The notes beneath the pieces were generated by a model. That model saw only the letters and a program-made list of their open reading frames with translations. It did no database searches and was not told the DNA's origin. A DNA stretch of 39,604 nucleotides from Entrophospora sp. SA101 (taxonomy: Eukaryota; Glomeromycota; Glomeromycetes; Entrophosporales; Entrophosporaceae). The stretch is from positions 4,080-43,683 of the forward strand of contig CAUDNR010004533.1 in the NCBI GenBank assembly GCA_958430865.1. The letters are read 5' to 3'. Numbering within the stretch: the first letter of the stretch is position 1; each line of letters opens with the position of its first letter. The position numbers were made by a program, and so were the translations under genes. Positions 23,601 through 34,102 of this stretch are shown here, one piece after another.

Positions 23601-24148
23601 ACCAAATCATTTAATGTACTTTCTAACAATGGAGAATTTTCATCATTTTTTCCTGATAACCTATAAATTTTTTTTAATTAATAACATTAGAAAAATTATT
23701 TTTATTGGATATCAATGAAATAATTATTACCATTTAATAATTTCTTTGATAATTATAGCATGTCTTTTATTTCTCAATTCTTGTAATTCATAGTTTTCTA
23801 AATAATCATCAATAACTGATGCTTTGTAATTAAATTTAGTCAAGCATAGAATTAGATTATTTCTTGAATTTCTAGTTGGCAAAAAAAAATTTAACAATAA
23901 ATACATTTAAAAATAGCAGCAATAATTGATAAACATCCATATTCATCATTTTTGCAAAACTTTGACTCGTCATTTAGCAGAGTGTTTACTAAGTTCAATA
24001 TCTGTAAAATTTTCATTAGAAAGAAATATTAAATATAATATATATTATGTGTGTGTATCATTACCTCATTAATGTCAACCTCATCAAGATATTTCCCAAG
24101 TTGGTCAAATTCTTTTTTTGATGAACATTCAATAATTCTTTTATCCAT
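17621..24148 (-). CDS. FANCI: FANCI homologue (Fanconi anaemia group I), right copy
   Basis: FANCI pairs with FANCD2 as the ID2 clamp that is mono-ubiquitinated at DNA crosslinks and stalled forks in the nucleus. The match runs through the protein: start [102 protein letters not shown]. The Lys at 21283-21285 aligns with the ubiquitinated Lys523 of human FANCI. One SQ follows it (LAISQSSS). The C-terminus is acidic and ends in [11 protein letters not shown], an NLS-like tail. Exons I placed: 24065-24148, 24001 to about 23905, 23731-23871, 23582-23660, 23195-23497, 23091-23119, 22950-23019, 22791-22873, 22610-22715, 22419-22532, and last 17621-17752. Phases fit at every junction checked from exon 3 to exon 10, but not between exons 2 and 3. 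More short exons fill the rest. Two ACGCGT boxes precede the start. Confidence 0.92.
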
Positions 24149-24190
24149 GTTTTATATATTTTTCTTTTAATAATGAAAATACTTTGCAAA

Positions 24191-24223
24191 ACGCGTTTTA
24201 TTGAATGTGAATTGATTACGCGT
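24191..24223. promoter_or_regulatory. Paired MCB-type boxes upstream of the right FANCI copy
   Basis: ACGCGT at 24191-24196 and 24218-24223, 43 and 70 bp before the FANCI start codon at 24146-24148. They also lie upstream of the small plus-strand ORF at 24269, so the region could be a bidirectional promoter. Confidence 0.6.
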
Positions 24224-24268
24224 CCTAGTAAAAAAAGCAGTCTGTTACACGATCAAAACTAACTTTTA

Positions 24269-24454
24269 TTGGCTGATCAGAAACACAAATTTTATTTCCA
24301 GACAAATTTAGAAACGATTGCTAAAAAAATAAAGCCATTGAATTTTGTGAAAAAAGAAAAGGTCACTTATGAAATTTACCAAGAAGAAAGAAAAATAATA
24401 AATGTTAGAAAAAGAAAACAGCATGAAGGTACATTACTACTCAACAAAGGTTGA
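24269..24454 (+). CDS. Small Lys/Arg-rich ORF, short form, right copy
   Basis: Identical to the form at 11378-11563. It is the only version in the right block, next to the intact FANCI copy. No ATG start and no recognised family. Confidence 0.25.
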   Translation: MADQKHKFYFQTNLETIAKKIKPLNFVKKEKVTYEIYQEERKIINVRKRKQHEGTLLLNKG

Positions 24455-24886
24455 AATCTTAAAGGGAAAATAATCCTATTATTACAATATTGATTTATTT
24501 TTTCTTTTTAGCCCTTTTAACAACATAAATCATAGCAATTATAAAACTAAAAAAGTTATACCTGATATTCATCACTCAATAGATTTATCATCATAATTTT
24601 CTTTATTCTTTGAAATATTGTTTTTACATTCATCAACAGCTTTGGCAAAATCTTCATCTTTTAAGTCAGAGATAGTAGTTTTAACATGATTATATTTGTA
24701 ATCAGGAAAAATGTAAATCTTATTTTTATCAGTAATATTGCGACTGCCTTTTTTATTATCATTGGATTATCATCAATAAGATATTGAAAGCCAAGTTACC
24801 CTATGCAAAGTTTGCATGCTTAAAATATACTTATTATACCACTAAAACACACTTAATTTAAGTAGAAATTAATTAGTGTTTTGAGC

Positions 24887-25236
24887 ATGAAATAAGTATG
24901 TTTTAAACATATTTCAATTGTAATTAAGCACATTTTGACTATTATAGAGAGACACTTAAAACATTCTTATTTCTTGCAAATTTAAGTAGAAAATAAGCAT
25001 GATTTTCTACTTATTTTCCATTTATTTTCTACATAGCTTATTTATTTCATACTTGAACTATATGAAATAAGTATGTTTTAAACATATTTCAATTGTAATT
25101 AAGCACATTTTGACTATTATAGAGAGACACTTAAAACATTCTCATTTCTTGCAAATTTAAGTAGAAAATAAGCATGATTTTCTACTTATTTTCCATTTAT
25201 TTTCTACATAGCTTATTTATTTCATACTTGAACTAT
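24887..25236. repeat. 175-bp direct tandem duplication (right copy only)
   Basis: Units 24887-25061 and 25062-25236. The left block has one unit. The two units differ at one base I could find (CATTCTTATTT in the first, CATTCTCATTT in the second). The second unit equals the left block, so the first carries a new substitution. Confidence 0.85.
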
Positions 25237-25635
25237 ACTTAAATTATACTTAAACTATACTTGATTTTACTTGATTTATTCTTAAAATTAATATATAGAA
25301 AATATATTGTTTATTTAATTAAATAGACATTTTATTTATTTTTTTAAATACAAATAAATTTTACAAATAGCAATAATAATGATAATAATAATAATAAAGT
25401 AATAACTAATTTTTTTCTTTAATTGTTATGTGAAAATAATACATTGTTTAACTATGAACCCATTTTTGAAGAAAGAATATCAATAATGTTATATACAGTA
25501 TATAATAAAATTATTAATATATTGTTACATTGTTACTTACTGCATTATGCTTTGATGATCATGTGTGTAACTAATAGTAATCCCATTTTGGAAGGTAAGA
25601 AATATTAATACAATGAATTCTCACAAAAATTAAAA

Positions 25636-26321
25636 TCAGGTACAAGAAAAGACATAACCTGCATTAATCATTCCTAAAGTTTGAATTTTCTTACATTTCC
25701 TTTCAGCTTTATTCATCAAAATTATGAGCATATCTTTTAGAGTTTTTGGTAGCTTTATTCCTATTTCTTCTAAAAATTTTGCTCCTTTTTCATCTTCCCA
25801 TTTTTTTGCTGCTTCTCCAGCTCCAAATTCGATACTGTCTGTCATCTTTTCCAACTGATCTTAAGATCCAATCCCTCTAGCACCCATTTTACAACTCATT
25901 CCCAATTCTTTGTTTTTATTTTGTCTAGGAGATGTAACTAAACTGGTGCTTTCACCTCTTTATTGTTAAAAAATCACTAGATTTATCAAATCAAGCCATA
26001 TTAAAAAACAAAAATAACATAAAATATAAAACACCTTACTACTGAAACAACTCTAACATCATTAAAAGCTTGATCAAATATTGCATTCCATAAGTGATAA
26101 TTGTACCATGCTTCAAGACAGGGTTGGCAAATTGACTGGTCCATTGAGAACAGATGGATTTTGGACTGGTCCATTGCCATTAATAAAATACTAAATATGA
26201 TTAAAATGTTACATTAATGGACCCAATGGACCATCAATTTGCCAACCCTGCTTCAAGATTATCACCAAGTAATTTTCCACTTTCAATTTCATGTACACTT
26301 TAAAAGTAGTTTTTAGTCAAC
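25636..26321 (-). pseudogene. Relic of an unknown gene, split by a hAT MITE (right copy)
   Basis: Same as 12570-13255, shifted by 13066, with the same internal TAA and the same MITE insertion. Both defects therefore predate the block duplication. Confidence 0.55.
26119..26250. mobile_element. hAT-type MITE, 132 bp (right copy)
   Basis: Same element with the same CTTCAAGA target duplication (26111-26118 and 26251-26258). It was carried along in the block duplication, not inserted anew. Confidence 0.88.
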
Positions 26322-26508
26322 TTACAGCAACCCTTGTACAAACTATAAATCACAGGAACTAATGAAAAAGATTACTTACATTGAATATAATACATATATT
26401 AGGTAATCAATATCATGATCTTTATTACTATCATAATTATCACCTATATATAACTCTTTAAGTATCTGTCCAACTTAAGAATTATTGAACATATATTTTC
26501 CAAAAAAA

Positions 26509-27510
26509 GATCAGCAATTTATATGTGAAGAGTATTGTAAAATCAAAAAAGTACCACTTAGAAAAATGGTGCTGCACAGACTATATAACACCACCTCAAA
26601 AATTTGCAGAAATGTTCTGCTATTTTTGTTCTTTCCTGAGTGGATTTGAATTTTGATTTTTATTAATAACAAGGTTGCTCTAAATTTGTCATAACATCCA
26701 AATTTGTGATGATCTACATTTTAACTTAATGCGTAACATAAAATAAAACCAATATATAGATAATTCAAGCAATAATAAATAAATAACATTTCTAACTATC
26801 ATTTATCATTAATAAAATGAAAAGGTGTAAGCTGAAAAAATTTTGGTCCTTGTATAGTGGTAATCAAGATATATATTATACAAACTCTATATTATATGTT
26901 GTTAAGTATATCAATATAATTGGATTTCGGTGAAAGAAAGACAAAATAAATTTAATAAAAATATAAAAATTGAAAGTTGCGTGCATGATTTTCATTGGTT
27001 AATTTCACTTGATTTTCGTGATACGATAATAGCTAATGATCGGATTTTATCTATGCTTGCATAATTAAAATCTTGTGATTGGTTGATCAATATTTTTGTT
27101 TCACGTAATTGATAATCCAATAAAAATTAGACAAATATTTTTATTAATTTATTAATTATTTTTTCGAATCAAATTAAATTAAAGTTGAAGTATATTATGA
27201 ATTAGAAGTCTGTGAATGTTTGTGAGGTCACGAAATACTTGATTATTCTCTGCAAAGGCTTTTAGTAGGTGTATAAATAATAAATTAGATCATTTGCATT
27301 GTTTTGTGCAAAATTTAAAGCAATCTTTTCAACTATTAAAAGTCCAAACTAAGTTCCGCTCAGGAAAACTATTTTCTGCTCAGAAAAGAACTATATTATT
27401 AGTATCATCATACAAAATTTGAGATGATGTAAGTAAATGGTGGTATACCATTTTTCTAAGTGGATACTTTTTCGATTTTTACAATACTCTTCACATATAA
27501 ATTGTTGATC
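26509..27510. mobile_element. Non-autonomous element with long inverted repeats (right copy)
   Basis: Copy of 13443-14444, with the same inverted ends. One T-to-A difference from the left copy lies in it, at about 26695. Confidence 0.6.
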
Positions 27511-27946
27511 ATCTCTATTGTTTTTAATAAGCTTGATCAACAAATAATATACAAAAATAGATTTTTAATTATGCTATATATATACACCCTCCATAAATAC
27601 ATGCTGTCCTTCAGTCCTGGGTGCATTTATAGAGGTCTGACTGTAATAATAATCACGTTACTAAATTTTGACCCCTGAAATTCTTGGTAATACAAATGTT
27701 CACTTTTGTGGTTTATCTAAAAATCCCACTTTAACCAAATATCATAAATAAATACCCATTAAAAGCTTTAAAAAAGAAAGGAAGGCTTAATTAAGAAATA
27801 TTGGATTCAAAGACCAAACCTGTGAACATTATTCTGGCACTACTAAAGATTGGCATTATGATACTTTTCAAACATTAATTTGCATAATGCGCATGATGAT
27901 CTTTTCTATAACCAATTTATTTTAAAAGTATAACTAAATAAAAAAA

Positions 27947-28366
27947 TTACTTTAACTCATATAATTCAATTGTGGTATCTGACTCATTTGATCCATTATC
28001 ACTTTCTTCATCACCTTCCCTAATCTTATCATTTAAATACCCTTTCACTTCCAATTCATTATCTTCATTTTTATCCTCATATATATCAATACTACAAAAT
28101 TTTTGTGCCTACTGTAATTTATAATTATTATAAATATAAACCAACTTAAACACTTGTTGTGAGGTTAAATGATTGTGTTTTTTGTCATGAATATATGAAA
28201 AGGCTGACCAATTGCACTCAGAAGCAGCAGAAGATGAAGGAATTCTTAAAATACATAAAGCAATCTTTGTTAATTCAGGAGCTGAATATTGGAATTGACT
28301 TTTCCACCAAGTTATAGAATCTACAGCATCAATTGATGCCCAACTAATATTATTAAGCGGAGGCAT
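27947..28366 (-). pseudogene. hAT transposase, C-terminal dimerisation relic (right copy)
   Basis: Same relic with the same internal TAG (28109-28111). Here a hAT-like end follows on the 5' side: TAGAGATGGGCAAAATTGCAT read on the minus strand from 28478. The subterminal GCATAATGCGCA also occurs at 27882-27893 on the 3' side. Together this looks like an internally deleted hAT element of about 600 bp (about 27870-28478). Confidence 0.75.
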
Positions 28367-29007
28367 AAAATAAATTTTTTTTTAAAAAAAAATCGTGTAA
28401 CATATGTTCATTATTCGTTGGGACATTATGCGCATTTTAAAAAATTCAGTGCGCATTATGCAATTTTGCCCATCTCTACCCATGAATAATTTTTACTTTC
28501 AATTAATTAATTCTTTAATGTAAACAACAAAATAGCAACCAGGCTAAAGAAACGAAAATGGATGTTTTTCCTGACTTTAAGCAACAGCTAATGACAGCAG
28601 AATGACAGCAGAACTTCAAGAATACGCATCAGGAAATCATGATCAAATACAAGGGGTCAATGTTTTCATTGCTATATTAAAATTTTATTGAAATTTTCTT
28701 AAAATACCAGTTTCTACTATAATTTATTGATGGCAATGGATATTTAAGATTAGAAATCCGACTAATTTAATAATTAGCATGAATTTTTTTTGCATTCACT
28801 CATTTTTAACTCGGGAATTTTAAAAGTGAATTTTTTAAAAATCGATCATTTAAGGATATAACGTGGTGGTGATATTGTACTTCCCCCAAAAACCCGCGTC
28901 TGCAAATTTCCCTGTATGAAAACTCAGATAGGCCATCACACTATACAAATACAAAAATCAGTGAATCGCTGAAGTTTTTTCAAAGTTAGTCCTTAAACGA
29001 AATTTAC

Positions 29008-29275
29008 ACCAGATTTGGTATAGATTTGTAACTCTTCTTAGAAAAAAAGGTTCCTTTTTTACCTTTACTATGGTCACATTGATAGACTCATGTGATTTAT
29101 AATACACAGTGAGTTTCGATTTAGCAAATTTCGTTTAACGTAACGGATCTAAATTTTCCTTGATATAACAGATTTCTCTCTGATTATCTTTATATCGAGA
29201 TTCACTGTGTAATAACAATCAAAGGTCTGAAATCAATCCAAAAATCTATGCCAAATCCGGTGTTATTAAGGAATA
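29008..29275. repeat. Outer inverted repeat around the MITE
   Basis: ACACCAGATTTGGTATAGAT (about 29008-29027) returns inverted as ACACCGGATTTGGCATAGAT (about 29247-29266 read on the minus strand). This suggests an older foldback element into which the 105-bp MITE jumped. Confidence 0.55.
29105..29209. mobile_element. Tc1/mariner-type MITE, 105 bp, TA target
   Basis: Starts CACAGTGAGTTTCGAT and ends with the inverted match ATCGAGATTCACTGTG, with TA on both sides (29103-29104 and 29210-29211). CA-GTG ends with TA duplication are typical of pogo/Tigger-like MITEs. It lies inside a larger inverted repeat. Confidence 0.75.
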
Positions 29276-29653
29276 CATTACCAGACCTTTTACTTTTGCA
29301 ATTAATTTTTTCCTGACTCTTTTTTTCTTTCTTTTTATGATGTGTTTTTTGTTTGAGCTTTTCTGTATCATTTTAATGACCCATTTTAAAATATGAAAGC
29401 GTTAGCTCTGAAAAAAATAGACTACAGGCTGCAAATAAAATGTAATATATGATAGAATGCCAATGATGATTTCTATATAGCCAAATTTTGGAGATCAACA
29501 TTAAATTTTATATCTTTCAAACCCCAAATTCATTATATACAAAAATTAAAGTTAAATAGATAAATAGATAATAAATATATTTATTTGCAAAAAAAATTAA
29601 AATATGATAATATTATTCTAATTTAAAAATTTTTTTAATGTAAATATGAATTA

Positions 29654-31300
29654 TTAATGTCTCTTTTCTACTACTCTATATACTTCATAATCTTCTATTA
29701 ATTGAATTGCCTTATGTTTAACTCTAAGTTCAATATTATTATGATAAGAAATATTATAAAAACAATAACAACAATAAGGCACATTATTAATGTTAAGATC
29801 TAGTCGTAAATCACAAAAATTTACAGTAACCTCATGAAATCTCTCATTATCTATAGTATAATTTAAATTATGACTATTATGACATATTGCACATGCTGGA
29901 TTTTTGACTCTGCTTAATATCGTATGATTTAGTAGGTGATTTTCATCAATTTTAAAAATAAAACTTTTATCTGTATAAATATAATAATTTTCATTTGGTA
30001 ACTTTTCTTTCAAATGCCAAAAAACAGGATTATAACCACCCACCAATTCGCCTGTTTCTTTAATTTTCATAATCACTAACGTTTGACTGAAATTGTGACA
30101 TTTTTGCTCAAAAACTGATCTTGCAAATCCATCTTGACTACCTTGAAGAATTAATTCAAAATCATATGAAGCATTATTTCCATAAAAAGAACTATTTTGC
30201 TCAATCCAGCTAGAAATTAATGATTTTGTTTTCAGATTTAATAATTTTCCTTTTTCCATTCTTGGACCTTTTCGAAGAAGCAACTTGGGTTGCCATTTTT
30301 CATAATTAAAATAATATTGTAAAAGTTCTTCGTATATATCATTATTAAAAACTTTTTTATATGGTCTAATTCTATCATAAAAATCACTCGAAGAAATATT
30401 GGTGAATCTGATTAATGGAATGATATCTTCTAATATTTTTTTCAATTCTTTGAAACTCTCTTTACTCCATTTTGCAATATTTTTATCCAATGTCTCATTT
30501 TGCCCCATTCCCCATTGAATAACATAATCCCAAATATCAATTTCCTCCAATTTTAAATCATCACTTTCCAATATAGTTATAAACATCGATTTCTCAATTG
30601 TTGCAATATTATGAGATTTTAAAAATGCTTCTGGGTTTTTGAAAATTAATTTCTTGCAAAAATCTTGAAGCAGTTTGAGCATATTATGTTTTGCTGAAAC
30701 TTTTTGGACGAGAATTAAGTTTCGTTGAATCCATTCTGCCTTTTCTTTGATGAAATAATTTTGTATATCATCAACCAACTCACTAAATTTCAATTCGCCG
30801 CATGCTTCAAGAAGTCTCAAAATTTCATTTGCATCCAGTTTATCTATGCTGACAGTTCCATTGTACATATAACTTAAATAAAAATAAAAATAAAATTATT
30901 ATTATTATCGATCATTTAATTAATAAATCAAATAAATAAACTTGTTATAAACTTACGTCAAAAGTATTTCAAAGATTTTTGGTGAAATATTTTCTTTATC
31001 GAATAAAATCATACTACCATCCTTGGATCTTTTAGACCAATTGCTTGATAAAGCAGCTTTAAAATAAGGAGACCTTGCTTTTAAAATGGTGGAATTGGCT
31101 TTAAAAACTCTAACATCATCTTTTTTTCCAACTTTGATTTCCATGTCATAAAAGTCTGAACTGTTCAACAAATTTGTTAAATCATTTAAAAGTTTACCAA
31201 GATATTTTAAGGGTAGAGCAACTTTATAGTCAGAATTTACAAGGCTGTTAAGTATGAGTGTGACGTTTTCCAAAGATGAAAAACTGTTATTACTAGCCAT
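29654..31300 (-). CDS. BTB-BACK-TLDc domain protein
   Basis: Two exons, 30957-31300 and 29654-30872, joined through GAC|GTAAGT and TTTAAG|T, give 520 residues with the frame kept (344 + 1219 nt). The BTB domain is at about 45-125 (DFYDMEIKVG, VFKANSTILKARSPYFKAAL, FEILLTYMYNG), BACK at about 130-250 and TLDc at about 333-510 (SLISSWIEQ, FELILQGSQDGFARSVFEQK, TLVIMKIKETGELVGGYNP). BTB-BACK proteins often serve as Cullin-3 substrate adaptors. TLDc is known from oxidation-resistance proteins and V-ATPase regulators. This combination is greatly expanded in Rhizophagus-like fungi. The end of the TLDc domain (after ILSRV) departs from the usual FGxxDL pattern. The start ATG at 31298-31300 is the first in frame. 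Confidence 0.93.
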
Positions 31301-31960
31301 TTTGAATTTGAAAATTTGAGATTAGAGAATTCAAATTTTTTAAAAAATGAATGAATGTACGTATGATATCTATATATAGTAATTATTTATTATTATATAT
31401 ATATATATATAATATCTGTGTTGGTTTAATAAGGTAAAGAATGTACAGCTAGCAAAATAGCTCGACACAATTAGAAGTTGTGGTGAGTAAGAAGTTTGAA
31501 AAAAAATTTTTTTTTTCTTGTTTGTTTGTATTCTTATATTAATTATTGTTCAAAATAACTAAATGAATGTTCGTTTAAGTAAATATTGAAACATTGCACA
31601 AAAACAATTTTAGCAAAAACGAAATTTTTTTTTAAACAAACAAATTTTATTTGTAAATAAAACCCTTGGACATTCAACACATGGTAACAAAAAAAATAAT
31701 TATAGTACTTTTTCGTACCTTAAAATAATACAATGCCATTACTACATCTACATCTATCATTCAAAAAAGTTAATTAGCGATCCGTCTATGAATGAATGCA
31801 ATGTCGATCTCTATTATTTTCGGCATGTAACGTTATGGGTGTCATTTTGCTTTTTTTAAACCTAGTAATACAAATGTTCACTTTGTCTGGTTTTGTTGCA
31901 TGTTGACGGATCTTTGGAATTTAGGTATATATGATGGATTGGTCATTTGACGATAAATTA
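31301..31960. other. Upstream region of the BTB gene
   Basis: AT-rich, with an (AT)n run at about 31395-31412 about 100 bp upstream of the BTB start, a possible promoter element. GTAATACAAATGTTCACTTT at about 31865 matches 14620-14639 in the transposon-rich spacer, so it is a dispersed repeat end. No gene seen. Confidence 0.4.
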
Positions 31961-31968
31961 TCCAATAA

Positions 31969-32617
31969 ATGGATGATTTACAACTTGATTCTGTATATAA
32001 TATTACCCAAAAAGAAATTGGCTTTAAAGATTTGACGCAGGGTTTATTAGTGGCTTGCTAGCAAATTTGGGGTTCTTAATTTAGGTCCAATTCCAAGAGT
32101 GGATAATTATGATGTCATTCGAGCCAAATTCATTGTCGATTCACTTGATCATAAAATGATGACCACATTTTCAAAAAATGCGAATGAATTCAGAGATGAA
32201 GGTCGTGTTCGTCCAAATAGTATAGAGGCACTATTTTGTTCTTAATATTGATCAAACAACATTATGAATCTCCATTAACATAACAAAGTTTATACAAGGA
32301 AAAACTGAACCGACTTGTAATGAAATTGGTTAATTATGTTCAAAATATCACAGAGGATACGGAATCCAAACTATTTAAAGCATTTCTTTGGGGCATACTC
32401 TTATATTTGAATTATGCTAATGTTCATTCATTACTAATAGATTATCAAAAAAAACGAAAAGGAAATCAAAAAATCAATTAAAGATGTATCCAAAGATGAT
32501 CTTGATGTTATAGGAATAGATTTATCACCCATTAAAACTAAAAAACGCGAGAAGGTTCTTGAAACTATTCATAATATTTACCAAGCCGAAAGAATTGATA
32601 ATATATTGTTCATAAAA
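31969..32617 (+). pseudogene. Decayed gene of unknown family
   Basis: Starts with ATG at 31972-31974 (MDDLQLDSVYNITQKEIGFK, then TAG). Further pieces follow in other frames: RVDNYDVIRAKFIVDSLDHK, MKLVNYVQNITEDTESKLFK, SIKDVSKDDLDVIGIDLSPI. Protein-like composition with stops and frame changes marks a pseudogene. The last piece reads in frame, up to a good donor (AAA|GTAAGT at 32618), into the Uma2-like relic, so both may be one gene. Confidence 0.45.
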
Positions 32618-32903
32618 GTAAGTGTTATTATTGTTTTTGCAATTTTCATTCAGGTTCATTTTCTAATCTTTGTTGTTATTCAGTTTGATGGTTTTGTGAA
32701 GGGAGAAACGCATATGGCATTACTATATTCACTTGATCAACAATTAACTTGGGATTTTCTGATTGATACAATATCAGTAGTTAATGGTAATGAATTTCGA
32801 CCAGATATAGGGGGGTGGAGACAGAGACCAACACGTGAGCAATGATTTAATCTATCATTGATGCATCTCCGCCTCCTACCTTGTGGATTGAGGCAATATG
32901 TTA
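32618..32903 (+). pseudogene. Uma2-like nuclease-fold relic
   Basis: After an intron (32618-32683, GTAAGT...CAG) the frame reads FDGFVKGETHMALLYSLDQQ, NGNEFRPDIGGWRQRPTREQ, then a stop; a shifted frame continues IIDASPPPTLWIEAIC. The RPD and the later IE match the PD...(D/E) order of the Uma2 group of PD-(D/E)XK endonuclease-like proteins, and resemble APDVAVYP and IICEIA of the intact gene at 36636. The frameshift and the TAA mark it as broken. Confidence 0.5.
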
Positions 32904-33029
32904 ATCATTCTTGAAGGTACAATTACTTTCTTAGTATTCTATTAAATTAATGAAATTGCAGGTGGTATTTGACAACACAGAGCCATCTTTATATGTGTTG
33001 TTTTTTAATGTGTTATTTTTAACTTGTAT

Positions 33030-34102
33030 TATTTAAAAAAAAGGCAACCTGGGTGCGATTGGAGAATGTCCTCAAAAACAAGAAGGTTAAATTACAGGAA
33101 TCTTCTAATGAAAAATATAAGAAGCAAACTTTAAAGCTTGCAAAGATCTTGTAAGTATCTTCCGGCTTAAGGTTTTCCCTGCATTTAATGTAGTTGATCT
33201 TGCTGACGTGCGAACCTTTGAAATTACTATAGCAAACACCAATTCAAGGATTGTCATAACAAGTTTACAGAAGAAAAGATTGAATATAAATTTTGTTCTC
33301 AAATTTTCAAATTGCTTTTTAAGGACAATAAGTCTTTAAAACTGGATTAGTAAATACCATTTCTTCTTGTTTAGTTTATGCTCAGACTTATACAACTTAT
33401 TTCTTTAATAGGGGAGAGAAAATGTTAAAAGCATCAGCAATTTTAAAGAACGAATTACTCCAAGATAATTATAGATGTAGTCACGGTAATAAGATTGGCC
33501 TTGTCATAAGCATTGCCGATATCAAAATTAGAAAATGTGATCATGGAAGTATCAGGTTCTCCAAATGAGCAAGATCATACCCATTATGTGGGTGATCGGA
33601 ACAAAATTGTTAAAATGTTGAAAATAATTATGAACTATATCATCATCAAGTATCCTGGTGACTTCAAAGTATAAAGCTTTATGGAACCCAAATCTATAGT
33701 AAGTTGTGCAATCCTGTTACTTTAGTATTAGAAATATATACTCTGATGATCAATCTAAAATTATAGATCATAAATTTTACGCTTATTCAATGTGTATGCT
33801 ATTTTCAGCAATATATTATTTCAAGCTCGAATTCAAATTCGAGTATCCAATAACAATGAGAACACTTTCCGAAATTTGGACAAAATTTATGGAAAATGAG
33901 GGTAAGTTTGACTTTTGTATTAGTGCAAGTTTGCAAATTTGATCTGAAGTTTTTCTTAAAATCCAATCAGGATCTGGTTCAACCAAGTGTGACAGAAATT
34001 ATGACGTATATTGATAGTGAAGAGGGTGAAGAAAATGATGGAGCAATTTCAGTTGATATGGTCAATCAATCACCAAGAAAGGTCGGGATCAGAAGGTCAT
34101 AG
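33030..34102 (+). pseudogene. Decayed gene(s), repeated fungal family relic
   Basis: Plus-strand pieces: ATWVRLENVLKNKKVKLQES (about 33042), ILKNELLQDNYRCSHGNKIG (about 33453), VSGSPNEQDHTHYVGDRNKI (about 33547), KLYGTQIYSKLCNPVTLVLE (about 33672), KFYAYSMCMLFSAIYYFKLE (about 33772), SDLVQPSVTEI-like tail ending at 34102. The middle part (E-V-S-G-x-P..H....DR.KI.K..K, then K.yG.Qiy..) recalls a multi-copy hypothetical family of Mucoromycota; I cannot name its function. Pieces lie in different frames and are partly separated by GT-AG-like introns, with several stops. Confidence 0.45.

Larger units (their letters stand above)
16033..28395. repeat. Large duplicated block, right copy (12.4 kb)
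   Basis: Near-identical second copy of 1251-15328, carrying the NRPS-like tail, a complete FANCI gene and the transposon-rich spacer. It starts exactly at the gap edge, in mid-gene. After 28395 the sequence differs from the left copy. The near identity suggests a very recent duplication, two nuclear haplotypes joined in one scaffold, or an assembly error. Confidence 0.95.
28396..29640. other. Spacer with hAT end, small ORF and nested inverted repeats
   Basis: Contains the hAT end up to 28478, then a short plus-strand ORF starting ATG at 28558-28560 (MDVFPDFKQQLMTAE, stop) that is broken by an 11-bp direct repeat (ATGACAGCAGA). Nested inverted repeats lie at about 28990-29290. The last 350 bp before the BTB gene stop are AT-rich without a recognisable feature. 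Confidence 0.5.

Noticed and set aside
33105..33302. Minus-strand 65-codon open frame
   Set aside because: Antisense to the decayed genes on the plus strand.
33834..33851. Palindrome CTCGAATTCAAATTCGAG
   Set aside because: Single short palindrome within a decayed coding exon; no evidence of a regulatory role.
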